From: Singulisphaera acidiphila DSM 18658
GTDB lineage: Bacteria > Planctomycetota > Planctomycetia > Isosphaerales > Isosphaeraceae
Assembly (NCBI RefSeq): GCF_000242455.2
Contig: NC_019892.1
Location: 6,458,744-6,522,743 of the forward strand
DNA length: 64,000 nt
Direction of reading: 5' to 3'
The first letter of the stretch is position 1; every line of letters begins with the position of its first letter. A model generated the notes under the pieces. It did not search any database and was not told where the DNA came from. It saw only the letters and a list, made by a program, of their open reading frames with translations. Positions 48,988 to 57,449 of the stretch are shown one piece after another. The position numbers were made by a program, and so were the translations under genes.

Positions 48988-49839
48988 TCACTTCACGATC
49001 GGTCGAACCTCGATCTTGCGGAAGAAGAGCTCGGCCCCTTCGGACTGGAAGAGGATCTTGCCTTTGGTCAGGCTCGACTTGGTTCCGACGTTGACGACAT
49101 AGCCGTTGACGATGTTGGTGATGGTGTCGCCGTCGCAGATCACTTCCAGCCGGTTCCATTCGCCGGCCGGCTTTTCGACGTCTCGCTTGCCACGGAAGCC
49201 CAGCACGTCTTTCCATTCCGGGTCGCGACCCCACCAATTGTAGCGCTGGTCGACGGTGACCGGAGTTCCGCCCTTCTCGTAGTAGAGTTGTTTATCGGTG
49301 GGGCCAACCCGCGTCTCGCAGGTCAGGCTGGGGCGCACCGCCTTGCCGTCGATCGTCGCGGGGACCATGATGAAGTCGCCGCATCCCCCTTCGATGATCT
49401 GACACTCCTGGGACATCATCCAGTTGCCCCCCGCGGCGCCATCGGGTCCGACGCAGTGGACCAGGATGCCCGAGTCGCGTGATTTGGTTTCGCGAGGGGC
49501 CCAGGTCTTGTCACCCCATCGCCACTCGGTGATCAGATGGTAGTTGCTGTATTCATCGCGCGTGGTGAACCCGCCGAATTCCTGACCGGAGACACGAATT
49601 GCGCCGTCCTTGACCGTGAAGACCTGATTCGGGTCTTCCAGTTTGTTGTCCCTGGTGTAGGTATAGAACCCCGTGAGGTCCTTCCCGTTGAACTGGAAGA
49701 TCGGCTCGCCCGTCTTAACGTGCGGGACGTCCTTGGCGAACGAGGGAACTTCGCTCGGCGAGTCGGCGACTCCCGAGAGGGGCAACAGCGCGGTCAGGCT
49801 CAGGGCCAGGAAGGTCTTCGGGACACGCAACGGCGTCAT
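48988..49839 (-). CDS. DUF1080 (3-keto-disaccharide hydrolase-like) protein
   Basis: A 283-residue exported protein with a DUF1080 domain, a beta-jelly-roll related to glycan-binding and 3-keto-disaccharide hydrolases and abundant in planctomycetes. A signal peptide (MTPLRVPKTFLALSLTALL) precedes FQFNGKDLTGFYTY, then YSNYHLITEWRWGDKTW and DSGILVHCVG, all family landmarks. The end (KSSLTKGKILFQSEGAELFFRKIEVRP) is the conserved last strands. It likely binds or cleaves sugars outside the cell. GAGG stands eight bases before the ATG. It is 271 bases downstream of the five-gene operon start region but reads toward it from the other side, so it is a separate unit. Confidence 0.85.
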   Translation of the reverse strand: MTPLRVPKTFLALSLTALLPLSGVADSPSEVPSFAKDVPHVKTGEPIFQFNGKDLTGFYTYTRDNKLEDPNQVFTVKDGAIRVSGQEFGGFTTRDEYSNYHLITEWRWGDKTWAPRETKSRDSGILVHCVGPDGAAGGNWMMSQECQIIEGGCGDFIMVPATIDGKAVRPSLTCETRVGPTDKQLYYEKGGTPVTVDQRYNWWGRDPEWKDVLGFRGKRDVEKPAGEWNRLEVICDGDTITNIVNGYVVNVGTKSSLTKGKILFQSEGAELFFRKIEVRPIVK

Positions 49840-49899
49840 CGTGCAACCTCGGCAAGTGAATCGAAGAAAAAACTAAGGTGGGGCAGGTCGGGGATTCCA

Positions 49900-50130
49900 T
49901 CAAGAGCGTTGGCGGTGGATGTCTGCCCCTTGCTCACGGCAGATCGTCTCCACGCGGGCCATCGTCTTCTCATCGGGGCAAGCGACCGAGAGCACCATTC
50001 CCTGGCCGGTCTCGATTTGTTCGGGAGGGGTGACGCCGAGCCGGTCGTTGGGAATGCCGATCGTGGTCAGGATCTGGATGACCAAGTTACCTTGCGCAGA
50101 GTTGCGGAAGAACGCGACAACTCGCGGCAT
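49900..50130 (-). CDS. small hypothetical protein
   Basis: A 76-residue soluble protein with the outline of a small alpha/beta (ferredoxin-like) fold: a beta strand (RVVAFFRN), a helix (LVIQILTTIGIP), a second strand (GMVLSVACP) and a helix (ARVETICREQ). I know no family for it. An ATG at 50178 would add 16 residues; I chose the one at 50130 because the fold begins there, though the upstream purine content is weak. It lies 60 bases upstream of the DUF1080 gene on the same strand. Confidence 0.5.
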   Translation of the reverse strand: MPRVVAFFRNSAQGNLVIQILTTIGIPNDRLGVTPPEQIETGQGMVLSVACPDEKTMARVETICREQGADIHRQRS

Positions 50131-50422
50131 CGGCCTAGCCTGCTCACTGACTTTACCCGGCCGGATCTGCGGGATTTCCATGGGAGTTGCAAGCCTCAAG
50201 GGGCGGACAAACGGCCGTCGCCAACCTCCTCGGGCGGTACGCGGCCGGAACCGGAGTTAGGAGAGTTTGACCTCCCGGGAGCTGGGATGCAAGTCACGAC
50301 CCCTCTCTCTTCCCTGGACGAGAAAGAGGGGCAAGCTTCCCCTGCCATCGTGGCCTTGGAACCCCCTGACTTGTTAAGATCGAGTTTTTATCCTGTCAAA
50401 GGTGGAGAGCGTTCGCACAACC

Positions 50423-51301
50423 ATGGCATTATTCACCGGGATCGCTCTAGCACTGGCCCTCGTCACCGGCGGCCCTCCTCTGGAACGAGTGGGACGGCTC
50501 AACTATCCGGCGATCCGCGAAGCTTCGGGAATCGTCGCGAGCCGCCGCCATCCCGGAATTTTCTGGGTCCACAACGACTCCGGCAATCTTTCCTTACTGT
50601 TCGCGGTCAAACGCGACGGGTCGTTGGTGCGCGAGTACTTGCTCCAAGTGCCGAACGTCGATTGGGAAGACATCGCCATCGATGACGATGGCCATCTCTA
50701 TCTGGGTGAGATCGGCAATAACAAAGGCCGTTTACCTCTGCGGTCGATTTATCAGATCAATGAGCCTGATCCGACGCAGCCTTTCAAGGGAACCCTTGCC
50801 GTCGAGGTCTCCTCATTCTACAGCTTCCCGCCTGAGGGGCGGTTCGATGCCGAAGGACTCTTCCTCGATGCTGGCCGCGCTGTCGTCGTGGCCAAGACCT
50901 TCGACCGCAGTGAGGCGGAACTCTTCGCGATTCCGCTGAGTCCCCCCGCACCGCTGTTGCGGCCCGCAGCACCTGAATCCTTGGGCCGGCTCCCCCGGTT
51001 TCTTGAGCCGGCCACCGGCGCGGATCTCTCGCGAGACGGCCGCCTCCTGGCGGTCTGCGCGGTCGATGTCGCCCGCGTTTACCAGCGCGATCGGTCACGA
51101 TCTGGACCGTGGACGCTCGTCGGCACCGTCCGGTTCCCGGCGGATCACGTTGAGGGGATTGCCTGGGACGGTCTCGACCTGATCCTCGCCAGTGAGAACC
51201 GCACCCTTTACCGGATCTCCGAGGCTCGCTGGCGAGGATCAGCTCGGGACCAGGATGAGAGCACTCCTCTCCCTCGCTCAATTGAACGCGACAAAAAATA
51301 A
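50423..51301 (+). CDS. secreted beta-propeller protein (SdiA-regulated/phytase-like)
   Basis: A 292-residue exported protein with a signal peptide (MALFTGIALALALVTGG). The mature part is blade-like: EASGIVASRRHPGIFWVHND, then NVDWEDIAIDDDGHLYLGEIGNN, FDAEGLFLD and HVEGIAWDGLDLILASEN, which recall SdiA-regulated and phytase-like propellers. The acidic loops could bind calcium, but function is unknown. An in-frame GTG at 50402 is possible. The next gene (ThiO-like) begins 19 bases after its stop, so they may be cotranscribed. Confidence 0.68.
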   Translation: MALFTGIALALALVTGGPPLERVGRLNYPAIREASGIVASRRHPGIFWVHNDSGNLSLLFAVKRDGSLVREYLLQVPNVDWEDIAIDDDGHLYLGEIGNNKGRLPLRSIYQINEPDPTQPFKGTLAVEVSSFYSFPPEGRFDAEGLFLDAGRAVVVAKTFDRSEAELFAIPLSPPAPLLRPAAPESLGRLPRFLEPATGADLSRDGRLLAVCAVDVARVYQRDRSRSGPWTLVGTVRFPADHVEGIAWDGLDLILASENRTLYRISEARWRGSARDQDESTPLPRSIERDKK

Positions 51302-51320
51302 TCGTTGCCTTGATAGGGGA

Positions 51321-52466
51321 ATGAGTCGATTGCAACACGATGTCGTCATCGTCGGGGGAGGGGTCATCGGCCTTTCGGTGGCTTACGCCCTGTCGAGAGA
51401 AGGGATTCGCGCAACGCTTCTCGATCGGCGTGAGTTTGGCCGTGAGGCTTCCTGGGCAGGGGCCGGCATGCTCCCCCCTTGTTCCGAACGGCCGCCCGCA
51501 CAGCCGTTCGAGCTCCTTCGTTCCTGGAGTGCCCGGCTCTACCCGAAGTGGTCGGATGCGCTTCGTGAGGAGACAGGGATCGATAATGGATTCCGCCGAA
51601 CCGGCGGCGTCGATGTCGCGTGGACCGAGGATGAAGAGAACGCGCTCCGGACCTCGGCCGGGCGCTGGCGGAGCGATGGGATCGTCTTCGAGCGGCTCGC
51701 TCCTGGCGACTATGTCCGCGTCGAACCCGCGTTGAACCCGAGCTTGCGGGTCGTTTACTACCTGCCCGACCGTTCGCAGATCCGCAACCCGTGGCACCTC
51801 GAAGCGCTCAAGACGGCCATCGAGGCACGCGGTGTCCGGCTTCGTCCCGGCGAGGCCGTGGTCGGATTCGAGACTGCGGGAGGACGTGTCACGGCCGTTC
51901 GGACGGAGCATGGGCGAATCCCTTGCGGGCAGGTCATCGTCACGGCCGGCGCGTGGTCGGCGGGGCTGCTCGAAATGCTCGGGATTCAGGTCCCCACTCC
52001 GCCGGTCAAGGGGCAGATCGTCCTGCTCCGCTGTCAGGGAATGGTCCTCCGCCGCATAGTCGAGCACGGCAGGATGTACCTGGTCCCGCGCGACGACGGC
52101 CGGGTCCTGATTGGGGCGACCGAGGAGGATGCAGGGTTCGACACCCGCCCGACAACGCAGGGGGTTCGCGACCTGCTCGATGAGGCAATTCGTCTCGTTC
52201 CGGCCTTGGCCGACGCGGAAGTGGAGCGAGCCTGGGCGGGACTGAGGCCCGGGAGCATCGACAGCCGGCCGTATCTTGGGACCGTTCCCGACTTTCCGAA
52301 CCTGCTCGTGGCAACCGGCCATAAACGCTCAGGATTGCAGCTCTCACCCGCGACGGCCGAGGCGATCACCGACCTTGTCCTGGATCGTCCGGCTCGGATC
52401 GACCTGAGTCTGTTCCGGATCGATCGTGAGCCTGCACCCGCCTCGGACGATGTCTTCCGCTCCTGA
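51321..52466 (+). CDS. thiO: FAD-dependent glycine oxidase, ThiO-like
   Basis: A 381-residue D-amino-acid/glycine oxidase of the DAO family. The FAD-binding dinucleotide motif DVVIVGGGVIGLSVAYAL is at residues 7-24, and AGAGMLPPCSE is the family's second loop. The C-terminal RPGSIDSRPYLG and ATGHKRSGLQLSPA bind FAD and substrate. ThiO makes iminoglycine for the thiazole moiety of thiamin; the context shows no other thi genes, so sarcosine oxidase activity is another possibility. The ATG at 51321 follows AGGGGA closely. It follows the propeller gene by 19 bases. Confidence 0.83.
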   Translation: MSRLQHDVVIVGGGVIGLSVAYALSREGIRATLLDRREFGREASWAGAGMLPPCSERPPAQPFELLRSWSARLYPKWSDALREETGIDNGFRRTGGVDVAWTEDEENALRTSAGRWRSDGIVFERLAPGDYVRVEPALNPSLRVVYYLPDRSQIRNPWHLEALKTAIEARGVRLRPGEAVVGFETAGGRVTAVRTEHGRIPCGQVIVTAGAWSAGLLEMLGIQVPTPPVKGQIVLLRCQGMVLRRIVEHGRMYLVPRDDGRVLIGATEEDAGFDTRPTTQGVRDLLDEAIRLVPALADAEVERAWAGLRPGSIDSRPYLGTVPDFPNLLVATGHKRSGLQLSPATAEAITDLVLDRPARIDLSLFRIDREPAPASDDVFRS

Positions 52467-52592
52467 GCAGCGGCGTTGCGGAACCTGGTTCAGGTGGGTA
52501 GCCTGATCGACGATTGCTCCGTCCACGCCAGATGGACGTCGAGCTGGGACAGTCGATTGCTCCTACGTTGATGATTGAGGGGGGATTTCACG

Positions 52593-53516
52593 ATGCCGCG
52601 GCCTCTGATTCTGTGGGGATGGATGCTGCTGGTCGGTTTGACGCTTGGTCTGGAAGCGGGCGTCGAGGCGAAGGAAAAGGGCGAGACGGTTCATCCGTCC
52701 GATTCGTCTCGAGCGATTGCCCGGCAGATTCTTGACGATGCTCTGCCGCAAGCGGATCGTGAGGCACTCATTGCCAAGCATCCCGAGGCGTCGGCGGAAC
52801 TAGTCGCCGCGTTGGTCGAAGACCTGACTCCAGGAACGGACGAGGAGTATCGCCGGATTCCCTGGATCTGGCGGGTCGCGATCGCGGGAGGCCGGCGCAA
52901 CGACGCCAAAGAACTTGCGCAGCTCCTCGATGCATCACTTCCCGCGCCTTCGGCCCGCCTCGACGACTGGCGAGCGGTCGTCATCGGTGGCGGCCTGATT
53001 AATGGGGTTAGCCTCGAGGGCATATGGCCGGCCGCGCGGTTCCAGGAAGTCCTCGACGGTCGCCCGGATCTCAAGCCCCGGTGGCACGAGGCGATCGAAC
53101 TCGCTTCGGTGATGGCCGACGACGAGAAGATCAAGACCGGCACCCGCTACGATGCGTTGAGGATGCTCGGCGTCGAGCCGTGGGACCGCTGTGGTGCCCA
53201 ACTCTTCCGCTACTTGGTCAAAGGCGTTGATCCCGAACTCCAGCAGGGGGGCGTCAGTGGCTTGGCCGATGTGCCGACCCCGTGCGCCGGGCCTGCCTTG
53301 CTGTCGGGGATGAACCACTACACTCCCCACGTTCAGAATTTCGCCCTCGACGCCTTGCTCCGCGACGAAGACCGGATTTCCGCCCTCCTCGATGCGGTGG
53401 CTGAAGGCCGGCTCGACAAGAGCAAGCTGGGAGCGAAGCGAATTGCGACGCTGGTGAACCACCCGCAAGAAGACCTGAAACGGCGCGCGGTCGAACTTCT
53501 CGGTGCCGAGAAGTAA
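52593..53516 (+). CDS. secreted HEAT-like protein of unknown function
   Basis: A 307-residue exported protein. A signal peptide (LILWGWMLLVGLTLGLEAGVEA) is followed by a helical chain: SAELVAALVEDLTPG, RDKE-type helices, and terminal repeats (HYTPHVQNFALDALLRDEDR, HPQEDLKRRAVELLG) resembling HEAT repeats. I know no function. The ATG at 52593 follows a run of G (GGGGGGA); an earlier start at 52575 is weaker. It ends 34 bases before a strong intrinsic terminator. Confidence 0.6.
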   Translation: MPRPLILWGWMLLVGLTLGLEAGVEAKEKGETVHPSDSSRAIARQILDDALPQADREALIAKHPEASAELVAALVEDLTPGTDEEYRRIPWIWRVAIAGGRRNDAKELAQLLDASLPAPSARLDDWRAVVIGGGLINGVSLEGIWPAARFQEVLDGRPDLKPRWHEAIELASVMADDEKIKTGTRYDALRMLGVEPWDRCGAQLFRYLVKGVDPELQQGGVSGLADVPTPCAGPALLSGMNHYTPHVQNFALDALLRDEDRISALLDAVAEGRLDKSKLGAKRIATLVNHPQEDLKRRAVELLGAEK

Positions 53517-53550
53517 GCCCTGATTTCGATGTGATTACTTTTGAGGCGAA

Positions 53551-53578
53551 CGGGGAGCGGATCGCTCCCTGTTTTTTT
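53551..53578 (+). terminator. intrinsic terminator
   Basis: A stem of nine pairs (53551-53559 with 53563-53571, including one G-U) and a 3-base loop is followed directly by seven T (53572-53578). It ends the transcript of the HEAT-like protein. This is the best intrinsic terminator in the window. Confidence 0.85.
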
Positions 53579-53627
53579 GAATGACGTGACCTCGCGTGGG
53601 TGGGCCTTACTGGCGAACGAAACGTCT

Positions 53628-54383
53628 TCAGGCCAAGACCACTTCGATCCCCAATTCGCGGAGCTGCTGGAGGACCTCCGGTGACGCGTCACGGTCCGTC
53701 ACGAGATGGGTAAGGCGGCCTGCGGGGGCGATCAGGTAGGAAGAGACCGTGCCGAGCTTTTCACCGGTGGCGAGCACGATGACACGTGAGGCATACGCCA
53801 CCATCGCTCGTTTCACCTCGGCCTCTTCGGCGTCGAAGGTCGTGATCCCGGCTTCGGGATGGACCGCGGCTGCGCCGAGGATGCAGACGTCCGGGCGGAT
53901 CAGACGATAGGCATCGACCGTCGCCACACCGTTGCTGGCTCGAGCCGACTTGAAGATGCGGCCGCCAATGATAATGCCCTCGGCCACCGGGTGCTCGGCT
54001 AACGCCGTGGCTGCCGGGAGACTGTGGGTGACCACCTTGATGGCGAAATCCGCAGGCAGATTCTCGATCACCGCGAGCGGTGTCGTACCGGCATCGAGGA
54101 CAACCAACTCGCCAGGGTGTAAGAGCCCGACGGCGGCGGCGCCGATCCTCCGCTTGGCCTCGGTCGATTCCTTCTGCCGAGAGGAATACTCCACCGAGAT
54201 GGACGACCGGGGCAATGCGCCCCCATGGACACGCTGAAGCAAACCCGCCTTATCCAACTCGCGCAGATCGCGGCGGATCGTGTCCTCCGAGACGCCGAAC
54301 CTCCGGCTCAGTCCCGAAGCCAGCACCTTGCCTTCAAGCTTGAGTACCTCGAGCAAAGCCCTTTGTCGCTCGGCTGTTAGCAT
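53628..54383 (-). CDS. DeoR/GlpR-family transcriptional regulator
   Basis: A 251-residue repressor of sugar or sugar-phosphate catabolism. The N-terminal HTH (SRRFGVSEDTIRRDLREL, residues 25-42) and RVHGGAL are the DeoR signature. The C-terminal phosphosugar-binding domain has LDAGTTP (about 95) and LGAAAVHPEAG. GGAGGG stands four bases before the ATG. It is divergent from an MFS transporter with a 172-base gap, so it may regulate that gene and the HAD phosphatase behind it. The effector is unknown. Confidence 0.87.
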   Translation of the reverse strand: MLTAERQRALLEVLKLEGKVLASGLSRRFGVSEDTIRRDLRELDKAGLLQRVHGGALPRSSISVEYSSRQKESTEAKRRIGAAAVGLLHPGELVVLDAGTTPLAVIENLPADFAIKVVTHSLPAATALAEHPVAEGIIIGGRIFKSARASNGVATVDAYRLIRPDVCILGAAAVHPEAGITTFDAEEAEVKRAMVAYASRVIVLATGEKLGTVSSYLIAPAGRLTHLVTDRDASPEVLQQLRELGIEVVLA

Positions 54384-54555
54384 AAACCCTCCCCTCTTTG
54401 ATTCAGTTTATCAGATCCTGCACAAACCCGCGTCAATCCGCATGAAGATTGCGGGTAGTTGCACGGTTAGCCTTGATTCGGCTGATATCGCGTCGATAAT
54501 GGGAGAAGAGTCGGCATGTGCGTGCAGTTTCAAGCATGAGGCCCCGTGTTTTTCC

Positions 54556-55746
54556 ATGGACTCAACGTCTCTGATCCAAATCGGTTCGGAACCCCGGATC
54601 ATTCCCCTCAGGTGGTCGCGCCTTGCGATTTTTACCATGTTCGCGGTGGATGGGATTGGGTTCGGGACATGGGCGGCCTTCTTGCCGACGTTCAAGGCGA
54701 ATCTGGCGCTGAGTGATGGGGGGTTGAGTATCCCCCTGTTTGCGATGGTCACCGGCAGTCTGCTGACGATGCCGGTGGCGGGCCGAATTCTCACCAGTCG
54801 TGGCAGTCGAGGCGTGGTACTTGTCTCAGCGATCGGCTTTAGCTGCCTGCTCCCCTTGCTTGCGCTCGCGGCCATGGCTCCTGGAGGGTTTCTCTTCTTC
54901 ACGCTTGCGGCGCTGCTGTTTGGCGGCTCCAAGGGGGCGTTAGACGTTTCCGCCAATGCTCAGGCCGTTACGGCCGAGCGTGCCGGGGAGCGTCCCCTCG
55001 TTTCGTCTTGCCATGGATTCTGGAGTCTCGGGCTGCTTTGTGGTTCGTCCTTGGTAGCCGCCGCCCTGAAGTTCCAGGTTCCGCCGCCGCTTGCGATGTT
55101 GGTTGCGGGACTTGCTCTGCTGGGGTTGAGTCTGATCGCCACGGGGTGTCTGCGTAAGGACGATCAGGTCAATTCAGCGCATGAGAATCAGGCGACGCTC
55201 TGGCCGCGCGGGCGGCTCATGTCGCTCGCAATCCTGGCCTTCTTCGCGCTCTTTTGCGAGGGGGCGATGGGTGATTGGGGAGCGATTTACCTTGAGGGAG
55301 AGGTCGGCGTGTCGGCCGCTTCGGCCGCGTTTGGTTACTCCGTCTACGCGATGGCGATGACAGTGGGACGATTCGCCGGAGACGGGCTGGTCGCAAGGCT
55401 CGGATCGTTCACCTTGTTGCGAACGAGCGCACTCTTCGTAGCGGCGGGACTCGGGGGCGCGTTGATCCTCCGGTCGCACACGGCCGCGCTCGCCGGTTTC
55501 GTGTTCGCTGGGTTGGGCCTTGCCAACATGGTCCCGATCCTTTTCCGCGCAGCGGGGCGGGAAGACCGCGCCGGTGGTGCGATCGCCTCGGTCGCGACCG
55601 TAGGCTCGTTCGGCTTTTTAATCGGCCCGCCGATCATCGGAGCACTCAGCAGGGGGGTGGGATTATCCCATGCCCTCATCGTTGTGGTTGGGTTTGGGGT
55701 GATGATCGCTACGTGTGCTCGGCTTGCCGTCGAGCGAACGCGTTAA
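54556..55746 (+). CDS. MFS transporter (sugar-type, YbjJ/FucP-like)
   Basis: A 396-residue major facilitator with about 12 membrane helices. The first helix IFTMFAVDGIGFGTWAAFLP and VAGRILTSRGSRGVV (the MFS loop 2-3 signature in variant form) are clear; SAATFGYSVYAM-like and GLGLANMVPILFRAAG helices follow. Such proteins carry sugars or sugar derivatives. The ATG at 54556 was chosen because the earlier frame from 54280 overlaps the regulator start. The HAD phosphatase follows after 37 bases, making a two-gene unit probably under the divergent DeoR regulator. Confidence 0.83.
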   Translation: MDSTSLIQIGSEPRIIPLRWSRLAIFTMFAVDGIGFGTWAAFLPTFKANLALSDGGLSIPLFAMVTGSLLTMPVAGRILTSRGSRGVVLVSAIGFSCLLPLLALAAMAPGGFLFFTLAALLFGGSKGALDVSANAQAVTAERAGERPLVSSCHGFWSLGLLCGSSLVAAALKFQVPPPLAMLVAGLALLGLSLIATGCLRKDDQVNSAHENQATLWPRGRLMSLAILAFFALFCEGAMGDWGAIYLEGEVGVSAASAAFGYSVYAMAMTVGRFAGDGLVARLGSFTLLRTSALFVAAGLGGALILRSHTAALAGFVFAGLGLANMVPILFRAAGREDRAGGAIASVATVGSFGFLIGPPIIGALSRGVGLSHALIVVVGFGVMIATCARLAVERTR

Positions 55747-55783
55747 GTTCGTAGAAATACAAACAACGAAAGATGGACAATTG

Positions 55784-56620
55784 ATGCGAAATTCCAAATT
55801 TCCCTACTCTCTTGCTGCGATTGACATCGACGACACGCTCGTTGGGCCCGACAAGAAAATTAGTTGGGAAAACCGCCGAGCGGTCGAACAGTTGCAAGCC
55901 CTCGGTTGCCGCGTCGTCTTGGCTTCAGGACGTCGACATGCGAATATGCTGTCGTTCTGCGGAGAGTTGGGCTTGGACGATTTCGTGGTCTCCGCTCAGG
56001 GGGCCCGGGTGGAACACTTGCGGACAGGAGAAGTGATCTACCACGCCACGTTGACGTCGGCCGACCAGGTGTCGTTGGTGGCCGAAGGGCACCGTCGGGG
56101 CTTCACCGTGATGCTCTGGCTTCGGGAAGAGGTTTTCGCCGAAGCACAAACCTTTTGGGTCGAGAACTACAGCAAACACTCCGGCGACGACCTCATCACG
56201 ATCGCCGACCTCTTGCCACTCACCGCGCGTCCCGCAGAGAAGATCATCTGGGCGGCAGAGCCCGATCGGATCGCATCGACTTCCACCGAGATGGGGGCAC
56301 GCTATGCCGGGCAGTTGTCGGTGACGATCACCGAGGACTGGTATCTCGAGTTCACGGCCCCCAACGCAAATAAGGATGACGGCGTGGCGGCCTTGGCCCG
56401 TCATCTCGAGATCCCTCGTTCCGCTGTGCTGGCCTTCGGCGACGGCCACAACGACGTTTCGCTTCTGTCATGGGCAGGGATGGGCGTGGCGATGCCTCAT
56501 GGGCGTGACGCCGCACGATTGGCGGCTCGAATCGTGGCCAGCGAAGGTAATCCGGAATCGGCCCTGGCCCGTGCTGTGGACCAGTTGGTCGGTGAATACC
56601 AGAGCGGGTGGGTGGCGTGA
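55784..56620 (+). CDS. HAD-superfamily phosphatase, Cof-type
   Basis: A 278-residue Cof-type phosphatase. The nucleophile motif is DIDDTLVG (residues 13-20), which reads D-I-D-D-T where D-x-D-G-T is usual. Motif II is LASGRRH, and motif IV is FGDGHNDVSLL near 225, so the catalytic set is present. The cap domain lies between. It probably dephosphorylates a sugar or nucleotide. GGA lies before the ATG at 55784; an earlier start at 55715 overlaps the transporter. It ends 22 bases from the convergent eutC. Confidence 0.86.
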   Translation: MRNSKFPYSLAAIDIDDTLVGPDKKISWENRRAVEQLQALGCRVVLASGRRHANMLSFCGELGLDDFVVSAQGARVEHLRTGEVIYHATLTSADQVSLVAEGHRRGFTVMLWLREEVFAEAQTFWVENYSKHSGDDLITIADLLPLTARPAEKIIWAAEPDRIASTSTEMGARYAGQLSVTITEDWYLEFTAPNANKDDGVAALARHLEIPRSAVLAFGDGHNDVSLLSWAGMGVAMPHGRDAARLAARIVASEGNPESALARAVDQLVGEYQSGWVA

Positions 56621-56642
56621 ACGGGGGGCATCCGTCCCCCGG

Positions 56643-57449
56643 TTAGGGATCCGGATCCGTCGGAGGCCGATGCTCTACGCTCGCCACCGTTGACGACGAG
56701 CCGAGCAGGACGCCGCTCGTCTCTTGCCGCAGCATTGTCGTGGCGAGTTCGAAGATCTGTCGGGCGGCCTCCTCGGGGGGGAGGCCGTGGGCGTGAATGT
56801 TAGAGATGAGGTTGCGGTTCGCGTCAGTATGCCCGGCGCGAGGTCGATAGGCCATGTAGGCGGAAAGGCTATTCGATGTCGACAGGCCGGGCCGCTCGCC
56901 GACCAAGAGCAGAACGATGGCCGGATCGAGTCGCTCGCCGATGTCGTTGAGCACGCCGACACGGCAGTAGCGGATCACGAATGGCCGCCCGAATGACCAG
57001 CCCCGCTCCTTCGCTCCGGACTCCAGGAGCGGCAGCAGAGCAGGGACCTGGGCGGCAACGGCGGCAGCGGAGAGGCCGTCGCCGATCGCGACTTGCAGGG
57101 TCGCCCCGCGCGGGCAGCCTGCGGCCAGGCTCGTGAGGGCCATGGCCTCGAGTTGCCTCCCCAGATCGGGACGCATCAGGAATTCCCGCTTTGAGAGGGC
57201 CTGGGTGCCGACCTCGAAGAGGCCGAAACGCTCGATGAGCTCGGGGCCGAGGTCGCGAACCAGATCCAGTTCGCCACGGACGGCGTCAAGGGCGGCGGCA
57301 TGGTCCTGCCGGAGGTCGAGCAGAGCCGTCGTCAAGTAGCTCGATCCTGCGCGGCCGACCAGGATCCGCGCCGGGGTGCGGGCGCGGATCGCATCGAACC
57401 GCAAGGATGGGTTATCTTCGCCCCGGGCTGCCGGCGGATCGGCGGCCAT
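56643..57449 (-). CDS. eutC: ethanolamine ammonia-lyase small subunit
   Basis: A 268-residue EutC, the light subunit of the adenosylcobalamin-dependent lyase that splits ethanolamine into acetaldehyde and ammonia. Landmarks are RTPARILVGRAG (residues 24-35), IGDGLSAAAV (about 125), RVGVLNDIGERLDP, and ERPGLSTSNSLSAYMAYRP (about 185-203). The ATG at 57449 has AAGGAG at good spacing. It overlaps the end of the permease gene by 38 bases, so translation is coupled. No microcompartment shell genes are visible. Confidence 0.92.
   Translation of the reverse strand: MAADPPAARGEDNPSLRFDAIRARTPARILVGRAGSSYLTTALLDLRQDHAAALDAVRGELDLVRDLGPELIERFGLFEVGTQALSKREFLMRPDLGRQLEAMALTSLAAGCPRGATLQVAIGDGLSAAAVAAQVPALLPLLESGAKERGWSFGRPFVIRYCRVGVLNDIGERLDPAIVLLLVGERPGLSTSNSLSAYMAYRPRAGHTDANRNLISNIHAHGLPPEEAARQIFELATTMLRQETSGVLLGSSSTVASVEHRPPTDPDP

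Noticed and set aside
50784-52322. A 512-codon minus-strand frame opposite the propeller and ThiO genes.
   Set aside because: It is antisense to two genes with clear motifs and has no start signal or domain of its own.
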